Source: Burkholderia anthina (GTDB taxonomy: Bacteria; Pseudomonadota; Gammaproteobacteria; Burkholderiales; Burkholderiaceae). Taken from it: DNA of 64,000 nucleotides. The position numbers were made by a program, and so were the translations under genes. Shown one piece after another: positions 54,989-64,000 of this stretch. Each line of letters starts with the position of its first letter. Within the stretch, counting starts at the first letter, position 1. A model generated the notes under the pieces. It did not search any database. It saw only the letters and a list, made by a program, of their open reading frames with translations, and was not told the DNA's origin. The stretch is taken from NCBI RefSeq assembly GCF_902498995.1, contig NZ_CABVLY010000010.1, positions 1 to 64,000 of the forward strand, written 5' to 3'.

Positions 54989-56622
54989 CGAAATACCGAT
55001 GGTGGTCGATCGTATTCTGGATCGGGGCGAGCGCGACGGCGGCGCGTGCGGCGTTGCCGCCTCTGCCGCCGCCCGGGTGGCCGCTTGCATCGATGCATGC
55101 GCAGGCCGAGGGCGCGCCGCTGCCGGCAGGCGGTGTGCCCGGCGGCGAGGCCGACGCCGCTTCCGTGCAGGCTGACCGGCCGCCGTTCAGCGACGCGGTG
55201 CGCGCGGCGGCTCAGGCAGAACCCGTCGTGCCGGCACCGCTGCTGGAGGGGCCGCCGATTCCATTGCCGCCGCCGGTGCGCATGAGCGATGCCGCGGCAC
55301 GGCATCCCGGCGATGCCGACGATGCGCGCCGGATCTCGCTGAACCTGCAGGGTGCCGGGCTCGCGGCCGCATTCGATGCGCTCGCGCGGTTCACCGGACT
55401 GAACATCATCGTCGGCGAGCAGGTGCGCGGTAGCGTGACGTTACGTCTGAACAATGTCCGCTGGCGCGATGCATTCGATACGTTGCTCGACACGCACGGC
55501 CTCGCGATGTCCCGGCGCGGCAACGTGATCTGGGTTACGCCGGCGGCCGAGCTGGCCGCGCGGGAGCGCGAGCGCTTCGAAATGCACGCGCGGGCGGCCG
55601 AACTGGAGCCGCTCGCGAGCCGGACCTTCGCGTTGCACTATCCGCGTGCGCAGGACGTACAGCGGCTGCTCGCCGGTGCGACCGGCCAGCGCCTGCTGTC
55701 GAAACGCGGCGCGGCGGCGGCCGATCCGCGCACGAACCTGCTGTTCGTCACCGATCTCGCGCCGCGCATCGCGCAGATCGCGGGCCTGATCGACGCGATC
55801 GACCGGCCGTCGCGGCAGGTCCGGATCGAGGCGCGTATCGTCGAGGGCGAGCAGGGTTTCTCGCGCAACCTCGGCGCACGCGTCGCATTGCGCGCGCAGG
55901 GGCGGTCGCCCGCGGCCGACGGTGCAGCGTTCGCGGCGGATGCGCGCAATGCATTCGATCTTGCCGCGCGGCCGCTGGGCGGCTTCGAGGCGGCGACGGC
56001 CGGTTTCACGCTGTTCGCCGCGCCGCTCAGCCGTGTACTCGACGTCGAGCTGAGCGCGCTCGAGGCGCAAGGGCGGGGCCAGATCGTCTCCGGGCCGCGC
56101 GTGGTCACGGCCGACCGCGTGAAGGCGATCGTCGAGCAGGGCTCGGAGCTGCCGTATCAGGCTAAGGTGGGCAACGGCGTGAGCGGCGTGCAGTTCCGCC
56201 GCGCGACGCTGAAGCTCGAGGTCGAGCCGCAGATCACGCCGGACGGGCGCGTCGTGCTTGATCTGGACGTGACGAAGGACAGCATCGGCGAGCCGACGGC
56301 GGCCGGGCCGGCCATTCATACCAAGCACGTGCAGACGCGCGTCGAGGTCGAGGACGGCGGGACGGTCGCGATCGGCGGGATTTACGAGCAGTTGAACCGG
56401 GACGATGTGACGCGCGTGCCGCTCTTGGGCAAAATACCGGTACTGGGCGCGCTTTTCCGGCATCGCGCACGGCGCGACCAGCGCAACGAACTGGTCGTCT
56501 TCATCACGCCGACGGTCGTGGGCGCGCGTTGCGAGACGGCCGGCGCAGGTGGCGCGGATGCGGAAAAATCGGGGCCGGAAGGCGGCGGAGCAGGCTCGAC
56601 AAGGCAGCCGCTTTGCCAGTAA
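54985..56622 (+). CDS. pilQ: Type IV pilus secretin PilQ, short form
   Basis: 545 aa outer-membrane secretin through which the pilus passes. Signal peptide ending near residue 22 (ARA). Residues 23-112 are Pro/Ala-rich with no clear AMIN domains. An N0/STN-type domain spans 116-186 ([24 protein letters not shown]), an N1 domain 212-275, and the secretin pore 365-512 with [17 protein letters not shown] at 478-494. The C-terminal tail is Gly/Ala-rich. Loss of the AMIN domains makes it shorter than the ~700-residue PilQ of Pseudomonas. aroK follows after 40 bases. Confidence 0.9.
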   Translation: MTKYRWWSIVFWIGASATAARAALPPLPPPGWPLASMHAQAEGAPLPAGGVPGGEADAASVQADRPPFSDAVRAAAQAEPVVPAPLLEGPPIPLPPPVRMSDAAARHPGDADDARRISLNLQGAGLAAAFDALARFTGLNIIVGEQVRGSVTLRLNNVRWRDAFDTLLDTHGLAMSRRGNVIWVTPAAELAARERERFEMHARAAELEPLASRTFALHYPRAQDVQRLLAGATGQRLLSKRGAAAADPRTNLLFVTDLAPRIAQIAGLIDAIDRPSRQVRIEARIVEGEQGFSRNLGARVALRAQGRSPAADGAAFAADARNAFDLAARPLGGFEAATAGFTLFAAPLSRVLDVELSALEAQGRGQIVSGPRVVTADRVKAIVEQGSELPYQAKVGNGVSGVQFRRATLKLEVEPQITPDGRVVLDLDVTKDSIGEPTAAGPAIHTKHVQTRVEVEDGGTVAIGGIYEQLNRDDVTRVPLLGKIPVLGALFRHRARRDQRNELVVFITPTVVGARCETAGAGGADAEKSGPEGGGAGSTRQPLCQ

Positions 56623-56662
56623 GCTGCGCCACACACCAGCAAGATTCAAGCAGAGGAAGCCG

Positions 56663-57217
56663 TTGCAAGCGCGGGACCCACATGCAAACGTATTTTTCGT
56701 CGGCCTTATGGGAGCGGGTAAGACCACCGTGGGCCGTGCGGTCGCGCGCCGGCTCGACAGGACGTTCTTCGACTCCGACCACGAAATCGAAGCCCGCACG
56801 GGTGCGCGCATTCCGGTGATTTTCGAGATGGAGGGCGAGGCCGGGTTTCGCGACCGCGAATCGCAGGTGATCGCCGATCTCACGCAGCGCGAGAACATCG
56901 TGCTCGCGACGGGCGGCGGCGCGGTGCTGCGGCCCGAAAATCGCGATTGCCTGAAAAGCAGCGGCATCGTCATCTATCTGCGCGCCAATCCGCACGATCT
57001 CTGGCTGCGCACGCGCAAGGACAAGAACCGCCCGCTGTTGCAGACCGAAGATCCGAAGGCGCGTCTCGAGGCACTCTACGAAGTGCGCGACCCGTTGTAC
57101 CGCGAATGCGCGGACTTCGTCATCGAGACCGGCCGTCCGTCGGTCAACGGTCTCGTCAACATGGTGCTGATGCAACTCGAACTGGCAGGCGTCATCGCCA
57201 AGCCGCTACAAGCATGA
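56663..57217 (+). CDS. aroK: Shikimate kinase
   Basis: 184 aa. Phosphorylates shikimate in aromatic amino acid synthesis. The start is TTG at 56663, preceded by GAGGAAG, giving [22 protein letters not shown] with P-loop residues 14-22; the frame is open upstream across the pilQ end but that part has no family match. [15 protein letters not shown] and [13 protein letters not shown] bind shikimate and ATP. Overlaps aroB by ATGA. Confidence 0.95.
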   Translation: MQARDPHANVFFVGLMGAGKTTVGRAVARRLDRTFFDSDHEIEARTGARIPVIFEMEGEAGFRDRESQVIADLTQRENIVLATGGGAVLRPENRDCLKSSGIVIYLRANPHDLWLRTRKDKNRPLLQTEDPKARLEALYEVRDPLYRECADFVIETGRPSVNGLVNMVLMQLELAGVIAKPLQA

Positions 57218-58293
57218 TTACCGTCAACGTCGATCTGGGCGAGCGCGCCTACCCGATTCACATTGGTGCCGGCCTGATCGGCCGCACCGAGCTGTTCGCC
57301 CCTCACATCACCGGTTCGTCGGTCACGATCGTCACGAACACGACTGTCGATCCGCTGTACGGCGACGCGCTGCGCGCGGCGCTCGCGCCGCTCGGCAAGC
57401 GTGTGTCGACGGTCGTGCTGCCGGACGGCGAGGCATACAAGAACTGGGAAACGCTGAACCTGATCTTCGACGGCCTGCTGACCGACCGCGCGGATCGCAA
57501 GACGACGCTCGTCGCGCTCGGCGGCGGCGTGATCGGCGACATGACGGGCTTTGCCGCCGCATGCTACATGCGCGGCGTGCCGTTCATCCAGGTGCCGACG
57601 ACGCTGCTGTCGCAAGTCGATTCATCGGTCGGCGGCAAGACGGGCATCAACCACCCGCTCGGCAAGAACATGATCGGCGCGTTCTACCAGCCGCAGGCCG
57701 TGATCGCCGATATCGGCGCGTTGACGACGCTGCCCGATCGCGAACTGGCGGCGGGCGTCGCCGAAGTCATCAAGACGGGCGCGATCGCCGATGCCGAATT
57801 CTTCGACTGGATCGAGGCGAACGTCGACGCGCTGAACCGACGCGAGCCGGCCGCGCTCGCGCATGCAGTGAAGCGCTCGTGCGAAATCAAGGCGAGCGTG
57901 GTCGCGGCCGACGAACGCGAAGGCGGCTTGCGCGCGATCCTGAACTTCGGCCATACGTTCGGCCATGCGATCGAGGCCGGGCTCGGCTACGGCGAATGGC
58001 TGCACGGCGAAGCGGTCGGCTGCGGGATGGTGATGGCAGGCGACCTGTCGGTGCGGCTCGGCCTCTTCGACGAAGCGTCGCGGCAGCGGCTCGATGCGGT
58101 GATTGCCGCCGCGCACCTGCCGACTCGCGGGCCCGCGCTCGGCGACGCGCGCTACATGGATCTCATGCGCGTCGACAAGAAAGCCGAAGCCGGTGCGATC
58201 AAGTTCATCCTGCTGAAGCGATTCGGCGATACGCTGATCACGCAGGCGCCCGACGAAGCCGTGTTCGCCACACTGGCGCAGACGACCCGGTAA
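57214..58293 (+). CDS. aroB: 3-dehydroquinate synthase
   Basis: 359 aa, step two of the shikimate pathway, NAD- and zinc-dependent. NAD site around [21 protein letters not shown]; zinc-binding glutamate and histidines in [20 protein letters not shown] and [10 protein letters not shown]. Directly coupled to aroK, as in many proteobacteria. Confidence 0.97.
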   Translation: MITVNVDLGERAYPIHIGAGLIGRTELFAPHITGSSVTIVTNTTVDPLYGDALRAALAPLGKRVSTVVLPDGEAYKNWETLNLIFDGLLTDRADRKTTLVALGGGVIGDMTGFAAACYMRGVPFIQVPTTLLSQVDSSVGGKTGINHPLGKNMIGAFYQPQAVIADIGALTTLPDRELAAGVAEVIKTGAIADAEFFDWIEANVDALNRREPAALAHAVKRSCEIKASVVAADEREGGLRAILNFGHTFGHAIEAGLGYGEWLHGEAVGCGMVMAGDLSVRLGLFDEASRQRLDAVIAAAHLPTRGPALGDARYMDLMRVDKKAEAGAIKFILLKRFGDTLITQAPDEAVFATLAQTTR

Positions 58294-58334
58294 CGGCGGC
58301 CCGGATGCCCCGGCGCCCCTGACATGGAGGAGAC

Positions 58335-59543
58335 GTGAGCGAGACATCCAGCAGCACACTGCCCGAGTCCGGCCGCGCATCCGTCGCGGTGCTGGCCGAG
58401 CCGCCGACGCTGGCGGCGCTGGAAGCCCATCTCGCTCCGTATGCCGCGCACGCGTCGCAGTCGCGCGGCCGCCGCCATCCGGAAACGCCGCCGGCCGCGC
58501 GCACCGAATTCCAGCGCGACCGCGACCGCATCGTTCATTCGACCGCGTTCCGCCGGCTCGAATACAAGACGCAGGTCTTCGTCAATCACGAAGGCGACCT
58601 GTTCCGCACCCGCCTCACGCACAGCCTCGAAGTCGCGCAGATCGCGCGTTCGATCGCACGCAACCTGCGGCTCAACGAGGATCTCGTCGAGGCGATTTCG
58701 CTCGCGCACGATCTCGGCCATACGCCGTTCGGCCATGCCGGGCAGGATGCGCTGAACGCATGCATGCGCGAGCACGGCGGCTTCGAGCACAACCTGCAGA
58801 GCCTGGCCGTCGTCGACGAACTCGAGGAGCACTACGGCGCGTTCAACGGCCTGAACCTGTGCTTCGAGACGCGAGAAGGGATCCTCAAGCACTGCTCGCG
58901 CGAGAACGCGCGCAAGCTCGGCGCGCTCGGCGAGCGCTTCCTGCAGGGCCGCCAGCCGTCGCTCGAAGCGCAGCTCGCGAACATCGCGGACGAAATCGCG
59001 TACAACAACCATGACGTCGACGACGGGCTGCGCTCCGGCCTGATCACGATCGAGCAGCTCGCCGAAGTCGAGCTGTGGCAACGCCACTACGACGCGGCGC
59101 TCGCCGAGTTTCCGCATCTCGAAGGCCGCCGCCTCGTGCACGAGACGGTGCGCCGCATCATCAACACGCTGATCGTCGACCTGATCGACGAGACCACGCG
59201 CAATCTCGTGCGCGTCGCACCCGCGTCGCTCGACGACGTGCGTGCCGCGCCGCCGCTCGTGGCACACAGCGCGACGGTCGCCGCGCAGGCGGCCGCGCTC
59301 AAGCGCTTCCTGTTCAAGAACCTGTACCGCCACTACAAGGTGATGCGCATGGCGAACAAGGCGCAGCGCGTCGTCACGGGGCTGTTCGACGCGTTCATCG
59401 ACGATCCGCGCCTCTTGCCGCCGCCATACCAGTCGGACGACGCAGCGCAGCAGCCGCGCCTCGTCGCGCACTACATCGCCGGCATGACCGACCGCTTCGC
59501 GCTGAAGGAATACCAGCGCCTGTTCGTCATCAACGACAACTGA
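58335..59543 (+). CDS. dgt: Deoxyguanosinetriphosphate triphosphohydrolase-like protein
   Basis: 402 aa HD-domain hydrolase that splits dGTP or other dNTPs to the nucleoside and triphosphate. GTG start after GGAGGAGAC. Metal-binding His96 ([10 protein letters not shown]) and His125-Asp126 ([17 protein letters not shown]). It belongs to the shorter bacterial Dgt-like subgroup rather than the 505-aa E. coli Dgt. Last gene of the pilM-aroKB run. Confidence 0.93.
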   Translation: MSETSSSTLPESGRASVAVLAEPPTLAALEAHLAPYAAHASQSRGRRHPETPPAARTEFQRDRDRIVHSTAFRRLEYKTQVFVNHEGDLFRTRLTHSLEVAQIARSIARNLRLNEDLVEAISLAHDLGHTPFGHAGQDALNACMREHGGFEHNLQSLAVVDELEEHYGAFNGLNLCFETREGILKHCSRENARKLGALGERFLQGRQPSLEAQLANIADEIAYNNHDVDDGLRSGLITIEQLAEVELWQRHYDAALAEFPHLEGRRLVHETVRRIINTLIVDLIDETTRNLVRVAPASLDDVRAAPPLVAHSATVAAQAAALKRFLFKNLYRHYKVMRMANKAQRVVTGLFDAFIDDPRLLPPPYQSDDAAQQPRLVAHYIAGMTDRFALKEYQRLFVINDN

Positions 59544-59566
59544 CTGTCACAAACGATCACTAGACT
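59544..59566 (+). promoter_or_regulatory. Possible PhoB site and -10 before ugpB
   Basis: Right after the dgt stop, CTGTCAC (59544-59550) and CGATCAC (59554-59560) look like degenerate halves of a Pho box, next to TAGACT (59561-59566), a -10-like box. The repeat period is 10, not the usual 11, so this is weak. ugp genes are phosphate-starvation regulated in E. coli. Confidence 0.25.
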
Positions 59567-59633
59567 TCGCCGGTTCAATGGCGACGGGAATGTTGCACAC
59601 GCTGTTGGTAACGTTTTCATAGGAGAAAGGTCG

Positions 59634-60968
59634 ATGAAGAAGAAGCCTGCGGGGACCCTGGTTCGTTCGATCGCGCTCGGCGGCGCGCTGATGTTCGGTG
59701 TGCAGCACGCGGCGTTCGCCGTGACGGAGATCCAGTTCTGGCATGCGATGGAGTCGGCGCTTGGCGACCGCGTCAACGAGATCGCCGCGCAGTTCAACGC
59801 ATCGCAGAGCGACTACAAGATCGTGCCGGTCTTCAAGGGCACTTACGACCAGGCGCTCGCGGCGGGCATCGCCGCGTATCGCAGCGGCAACGCGCCGGCG
59901 ATCCTGCAGGTCTATGAAGTCGGCACCGCGACGATGATGCAGGCGAAGAAGGCCGTCGTGCCCGTCTACGACGTGTTCAAGCAGGCCGGCGTGCCGCTCG
60001 ACGAAAAGGCGTTCGTGCCGACCATCGCGAGCTACTACAGCGATGCGAAGACGGGCCATCTGGTATCGATGCCGTTCAACAGCTCGACGCCGGTGCTGTA
60101 CTACAACAAGGATGCCTTCAAGAAGGCCGGGCTCGACCCGAACCAGCCGCCGAAGACGTGGGCCGACGTGAAGGCCGACGCGGAGAAGCTGCGCAAGTCC
60201 GGGATGGCCTGCGGCTTCACGACCGGCTGGCAGGGCTGGATCCAGCTCGAGAACTACAGCGCGTGGCATGCGCTGCCGTTCGCGAGCCGTAACAACGGCT
60301 TCGACGGCACCGACGCGGTGCTCGAATTCAACAAGCCGCAGCAGATCGCGCACATCGCGTTCCTGCAGCAGATGGTGAAGGACGGCACGTTCACGTACGC
60401 GGGCCGCAAGGATGAGGCGTCGGCGAAGTTCTACAGCGGCGATTGCGGGATCCTGACGACGTCGTCGGGCGCGCTCGCCAACGTGCAGAAGTTCGCGAAG
60501 TTCAGCTACGGCACCGGGATGATGCCGTACGACGCGAACGTGAAGGGCGCACCGCAGAACGCGATCATCGGCGGCGCGAGCCTGTGGGTGCTGGCGGGCA
60601 AGGATCCGGCCACCTACAAGGGCGTCGCGAAATTCCTCGCGTTCCTGGCCTCGCCGGCCGTGGCCGCGAAGTGGCACCAGGACACGGGCTACCTGCCGGT
60701 CACGACGGCCGCGTATGACCTCACGCGCCAGCAGGGCTTCTACGCGAAGAACCCGAGCGCGGAAACCGCGATCAAGCAGATGATGAACAAGCCGCCGCTG
60801 CCTTATACGAAGGGGCTGCGTCTGGGCAACATGCCGCAGATCCGCACGGTGGTCGACGAAGAGCTGGAGCAGGTCTGGGCGCAGAAGAAGTCGCCGAAGG
60901 ACGCGCTCGATTCGGCCGCGTCGCGCGGCAACGAACTGCTGCGCCGCTTCGAGAAGTCGGGTAGCTGA
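59634..60968 (+). CDS. ugpB: Glycerol-3-phosphate ABC transporter, binding protein
   Basis: 444 aa periplasmic solute-binding protein. Signal peptide [17 protein letters not shown]...[23 protein letters not shown] and [20 protein letters not shown] are family features, and [29 protein letters not shown] contributes to ligand binding. First of ugpBAEC(Q); GGAGAAAGG precedes the ATG. Confidence 0.95.
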   Translation: MKKKPAGTLVRSIALGGALMFGVQHAAFAVTEIQFWHAMESALGDRVNEIAAQFNASQSDYKIVPVFKGTYDQALAAGIAAYRSGNAPAILQVYEVGTATMMQAKKAVVPVYDVFKQAGVPLDEKAFVPTIASYYSDAKTGHLVSMPFNSSTPVLYYNKDAFKKAGLDPNQPPKTWADVKADAEKLRKSGMACGFTTGWQGWIQLENYSAWHALPFASRNNGFDGTDAVLEFNKPQQIAHIAFLQQMVKDGTFTYAGRKDEASAKFYSGDCGILTTSSGALANVQKFAKFSYGTGMMPYDANVKGAPQNAIIGGASLWVLAGKDPATYKGVAKFLAFLASPAVAAKWHQDTGYLPVTTAAYDLTRQQGFYAKNPSAETAIKQMMNKPPLPYTKGLRLGNMPQIRTVVDEELEQVWAQKKSPKDALDSAASRGNELLRRFEKSGS

Positions 60969-61064
60969 GCGCACATCGCGTTCGTGCCGCCGGCCGCCGC
61001 GTCGCACATGCGGGCGGGCCGGCGGCGCGGTTCCCTTTCCGTTTCGCCTGACCGGATGCCCGCG

Positions 61065-61949
61065 ATGCAATCCCGTTCCCGTTTCGGCGCGAGCCTGCTG
61101 CCGTACCTGCTGATCGCGCCGCAGCTCGCGATCACCGCCGTGTTCTTCCTGTGGCCGGCCGGCGTCGCGCTGTGGCAGTCGACGCAGATGCAGGACGCGT
61201 TCGGCACGTCGAGCGAATTCGTCGGCCTCGCGAACTTCACGCACCTGTTCGCCGATCCGCTGTATCTCGACTCGTTCCGCACGACGCTGGTGTTCAGTTC
61301 GCTCGTCACGGTGAGCGGGCTCGTCGTGTCGCTGCTGCTCGCCGCGTGCGCCGATCGCGTGATCCGCGGGGCGCGCGCGTATCGCACGCTGCTGATCTGG
61401 CCGTACGCGGTCGCGCCGACGATCGCGGCCGTGCTGTGGGCGTTCCTGTTCAACCCGAGCATTGGTCTGGTCACCTATGCGCTCGCGAAGAGCGGCATCG
61501 TGTGGAACCACGCGCTGAACGGCGGCCAGGCGATGTTCCTCGTCGTGCTCGCGTCGGTGTGGAAGCAGGTGAGCTACAACTTCCTGTTCTTCTACGCGGG
61601 CCTGCAGGCGATTCCGCGCTCGCTGATCGAAGCGGCGGCGATCGACGGTGCGGGCCCGGTGCGGCGCTTCTTCAACATCGTGCTGCCGCTGCTGTCGCCG
61701 ACGAGCTTCTTCCTGCTGGTCGTGAACCTCGTGTACGCGTTCTTCGACACGTTCCCGGTGATCGACGCGGCCACCGCGGGCGGCCCCGCGCAAAGCACCA
61801 AGACGCTGATCTACAAGATCTTCACGGAAGGCTTCCAGGGGCTCGACATCGGCAGTTCGGGCGCACAGTCGGTCGTCCTGATGATCATCGTCGTCGGGCT
61901 CACGGTGATCCAGTTCCGCTTCGTCGAACGCAGGGTGCAATACGCATGA
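61065..61949 (+). CDS. ugpA: Glycerol-3-phosphate transporter permease UgpA
   Basis: 294 aa with six membrane segments. The EAA loop ([24 protein letters not shown]) contacts the UgpC ATPase. ATGs at 61056 and 61065 are both in frame; the later one fits the family start [16 protein letters not shown], but neither has a strong Shine-Dalgarno. ATGA overlap with ugpE. Confidence 0.93.
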   Translation: MQSRSRFGASLLPYLLIAPQLAITAVFFLWPAGVALWQSTQMQDAFGTSSEFVGLANFTHLFADPLYLDSFRTTLVFSSLVTVSGLVVSLLLAACADRVIRGARAYRTLLIWPYAVAPTIAAVLWAFLFNPSIGLVTYALAKSGIVWNHALNGGQAMFLVVLASVWKQVSYNFLFFYAGLQAIPRSLIEAAAIDGAGPVRRFFNIVLPLLSPTSFFLLVVNLVYAFFDTFPVIDAATAGGPAQSTKTLIYKIFTEGFQGLDIGSSGAQSVVLMIIVVGLTVIQFRFVERRVQYA

Positions 61950-62791
61950 TCGAAAATCGCAAGGGCTTCGACCTGTTCTGCCACGCGGTGCTGATCGCGG
62001 GCGTCGTGGTGATCGTGTTCCCGGTCTACGTCGCGTTCTGCGCGGCGACGATGAACGCGCAGGAAGTGTTCACGATCCCGCTGTCGCTGGTGCCGAGCAC
62101 GCACCTGCTGGAGAACATCGCGTACATCTGGGGGCACGGCAGCGGCGGCACGACGGCGCCGTTCGGCCGGCTGCTCGTCAACAGCTTCGTGATGGCGCTC
62201 GGCATCGCGGTCGGCAAGATCGCGATGTCGATCCTGTCCGCGTACGCGATCGTCTACTTCCGCTTCCCGTTCCGCAACACGGCGTTCTGGCTGATCTTCA
62301 TCACGCTGATGCTGCCGGTCGAGGTGCGGATCTTCCCGACGGTGCAGGTCGTGTCGACGCTGCATCTGACGAACACCTACGCAGGGCTCACGCTGCCGCT
62401 GATCGCGTCGGCGACCGCGACGTTCCTGTTCCGCCAGTTCTTCATGACGCTGCCCGACGAGCTGATGGATGCCGCGCGCATCGACGGCGCGGGGCCGCTG
62501 CGCTTCTTCTGGGACGTCGTGCTGCCGCTGTCGAAGACGAGCATCGCGGCGCTGTTCGTGATCACGTTCATCTATGGCTGGAACCAGTATCTGTGGCCGA
62601 TCCTGATCACGACGGAAGCGTCGCTGTCGACGGCGGTGGTGGGCATCAAGACGATGATCGCGAGCGGCGACGCCGCGACCGAATGGCAATACGTGATGGC
62701 GGCGACGCTGCTGGCGATGATTCCGCCGCTCGTCGTCGTGCTGGCGATGCAGCGCTGGTTCGTGCGCGGCCTCGTCGATTCCGAGAAATAG
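61946..62791 (+). CDS. ugpE: Glycerol-3-phosphate transporter permease UgpE
   Basis: 281 aa, second permease. Six membrane segments and the EAA loop [23 protein letters not shown]. Overlaps ugpA by four bases and precedes ugpC by 33. Confidence 0.95.
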   Translation: MIENRKGFDLFCHAVLIAGVVVIVFPVYVAFCAATMNAQEVFTIPLSLVPSTHLLENIAYIWGHGSGGTTAPFGRLLVNSFVMALGIAVGKIAMSILSAYAIVYFRFPFRNTAFWLIFITLMLPVEVRIFPTVQVVSTLHLTNTYAGLTLPLIASATATFLFRQFFMTLPDELMDAARIDGAGPLRFFWDVVLPLSKTSIAALFVITFIYGWNQYLWPILITTEASLSTAVVGIKTMIASGDAATEWQYVMAATLLAMIPPLVVVLAMQRWFVRGLVDSEK

Positions 62792-62824
62792 GCAACGGAC
62801 GGCAACCGGGAGAAGGGACCAAGT

Positions 62825-63910
62825 ATGGCTGCGCTGAGCTTGAAGGGCGTCAGGAAATCCTACGACGGCAAGCAGCACGTGCTGCACGGCATCGACGTGG
62901 AGATCGCCGACGGTGAATTCATCGTGCTGGTCGGCCCGTCGGGCTGCGGCAAGTCGACGTTGCTGCGGATGATCGCGGGGCTGGAGACGGTGACGGACGG
63001 CGAGATCGCGATCGGCGATCGCGTGGTCAACGCGCTGGAGCCGAAGGATCGCGACATCGCGATGGTGTTCCAGAACTACGCGCTGTATCCGCACATGACG
63101 GTCGCGCAGAACATGGGCTACGGCCTGAAGATCCGGGGCCTCGAGCGCGCGACGATCGACGCGCGGGTGGCCGCGGCCGCGAAGATCCTCGAGCTGGAGC
63201 CGCTGCTCGCGCGGCGGCCGCGCGAGCTGTCGGGCGGTCAGCGGCAGCGCGTCGCGATGGGGCGCGCGATCGTGCGCGAGCCGTCGGTGTTCCTGTTCGA
63301 CGAACCGCTGTCGAACCTCGACGCGAAGTTGCGCGTGCAGATGCGGCTCGAGATCCAGCGGCTGCATGCGCGGCTCGCGACGACGAGCGTGTACGTGACG
63401 CACGACCAGATCGAGGCGATGACGCTCGCGCAGCGCGTGATCGTGATGAACCGCGGCTACGCCGAGCAGATCGGCGCGCCGGTGGACGTGTACGAGAAGC
63501 CGGCGACGGTGTTCGTCGCGGGCTTCATCGGATCGCCGGCGATGAACCTGATGCACGGCCGGCTGTCCGAGGATGGCGCGACGTTCACGGTCGCGGGCGG
63601 CGGCCCGGCGCTGCCGGTCGCCGGCGCGCCCGGCATCGGCGCCGAGATCGCCACCGGGCGCGACTGGGTGCTCGGCGTGCGGCCCGAGCACATGACGCCG
63701 CAGCCAGGCGTTGCGCAGGCGGCGCTGCCGGTCGATTCCTGCGAACTGCTCGGCGCGGACAATCTCGCGCACGGCCGCTGGGGCAATCACGATATCGCGG
63801 TGCGGCTGCCGCATGCGGATCGTCCCGCGCGCGGCACGGCGCTGGCTGCCGCGCTGCCGGCGCACCGGCTGCATTTCTTCGATCCCGAGACCGGCCGGCG
63901 TGCCGGCTGA
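62825..63910 (+). CDS. ugpC: Glycerol-3-phosphate transporter ATPase UgpC
   Basis: 361 aa. Walker [10 protein letters not shown] (37-45), Q loop [16 protein letters not shown], signature LSGGQ (135-139), Walker B VFLFDE (155-160), and H-loop [11 protein letters not shown]. The C-terminal regulatory domain is of the MalK/UgpC type. The operon ends with a phosphodiesterase that starts 27 bases on. Confidence 0.95.
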   Translation: MAALSLKGVRKSYDGKQHVLHGIDVEIADGEFIVLVGPSGCGKSTLLRMIAGLETVTDGEIAIGDRVVNALEPKDRDIAMVFQNYALYPHMTVAQNMGYGLKIRGLERATIDARVAAAAKILELEPLLARRPRELSGGQRQRVAMGRAIVREPSVFLFDEPLSNLDAKLRVQMRLEIQRLHARLATTSVYVTHDQIEAMTLAQRVIVMNRGYAEQIGAPVDVYEKPATVFVAGFIGSPAMNLMHGRLSEDGATFTVAGGGPALPVAGAPGIGAEIATGRDWVLGVRPEHMTPQPGVAQAALPVDSCELLGADNLAHGRWGNHDIAVRLPHADRPARGTALAAALPAHRLHFFDPETGRRAG

Positions 63911-63937
63911 CCCGACGAACCTGTTGCGAGGCTGACG

Positions 63938-64000
63938 ATGACTTCCCGTACCGACTGGCCCTATCCGCGCGTCGTCGCCCATCGCGGCGGCGGCACGCTC
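63938..64000 (+). CDS. ugpQ: Glycerophosphodiester phosphodiesterase, start only
   Basis: Only 21 codons are in the window: MTSRTDWPYPRVVAHRGGGT, ending in L at the edge. VAHRGG is the conserved start of GDPD enzymes, whose first His is catalytic. Position after ugpC makes it ugpQ, which releases glycerol-3-phosphate from glycerophosphodiesters. Confidence 0.85.
   Translation, partial: MTSRTDWPYPRVVAHRGGGTL

Overview
The window is a stretch of core chromosome from a Burkholderia species, most likely of the B. cepacia complex and probably on chromosome 1. The basis is the strong G/C preference at third codon positions, the wording of the ribosomal and RNA polymerase proteins, and the gene order. 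Nothing was searched, so the species is inference. The window is almost entirely housekeeping genes. I found no prophage, insertion sequence, CRISPR array or obvious genomic island.

Layout. (1) 1-2700: the end of an rRNA operon (5S rRNA and its terminator), then about 2.5 kb with one orphan gene for a secreted cysteine-rich protein, one doubtful 52-codon ORF and otherwise no convincing genes. (2) 2667-16719: a tRNA promoter, tRNA-Tyr, tRNA-Gly, tRNA-Thr, tuf copy 1, tRNA-Trp, secE, nusG, rplKA, rplJL and rpoBC, i.e. the 'rif' transcription and translation cluster. (3) 16841-18731: recQ, with its own likely extended -10 promoter. (4) 18791-38425: the str, S10, spc and alpha ribosomal clusters laid end to end on the plus strand (rpsL to rplQ), including fusA, tuf copy 2, secY, infA and rpoA. 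Promoter-like and terminator-like signals divide this run into transcription units. (5) 38568-42764: cutA and dsbD on the plus strand, then hemB and engB on the minus strand. A plus-strand terminator between hemB and engB has no gene in front of it and suggests a small RNA. (6) 42980-49123: cytochrome c4, the ccsB/ccsA cytochrome c maturation pair, and the msrP/msrQ periplasmic methionine sulfoxide reductase. (7) 49208-59543: lptM and cyaY (divergent), mrcA, then the type IV pilus genes pilM, pilN, pilO and pilQ with no separate pilP, running into aroK, aroB and dgt. (8) 59634-64000: ugpB, ugpA, ugpE, ugpC and the first 21 codons of ugpQ, for glycerol-3-phosphate uptake.

How the genes work together: regions 2-4 make the ribosome, RNA polymerase core and elongation factors. 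dsbD, the c4 cytochrome, ccsBA and msrPQ share a periplasmic redox theme. mrcA-pilMNOQ-aroKB is a gene neighbourhood also known from other proteobacteria. The most distinctive finding is that the pilO product carries a PilP-like C-terminal domain, and no lipoprotein pilP lies between pilO and pilQ.
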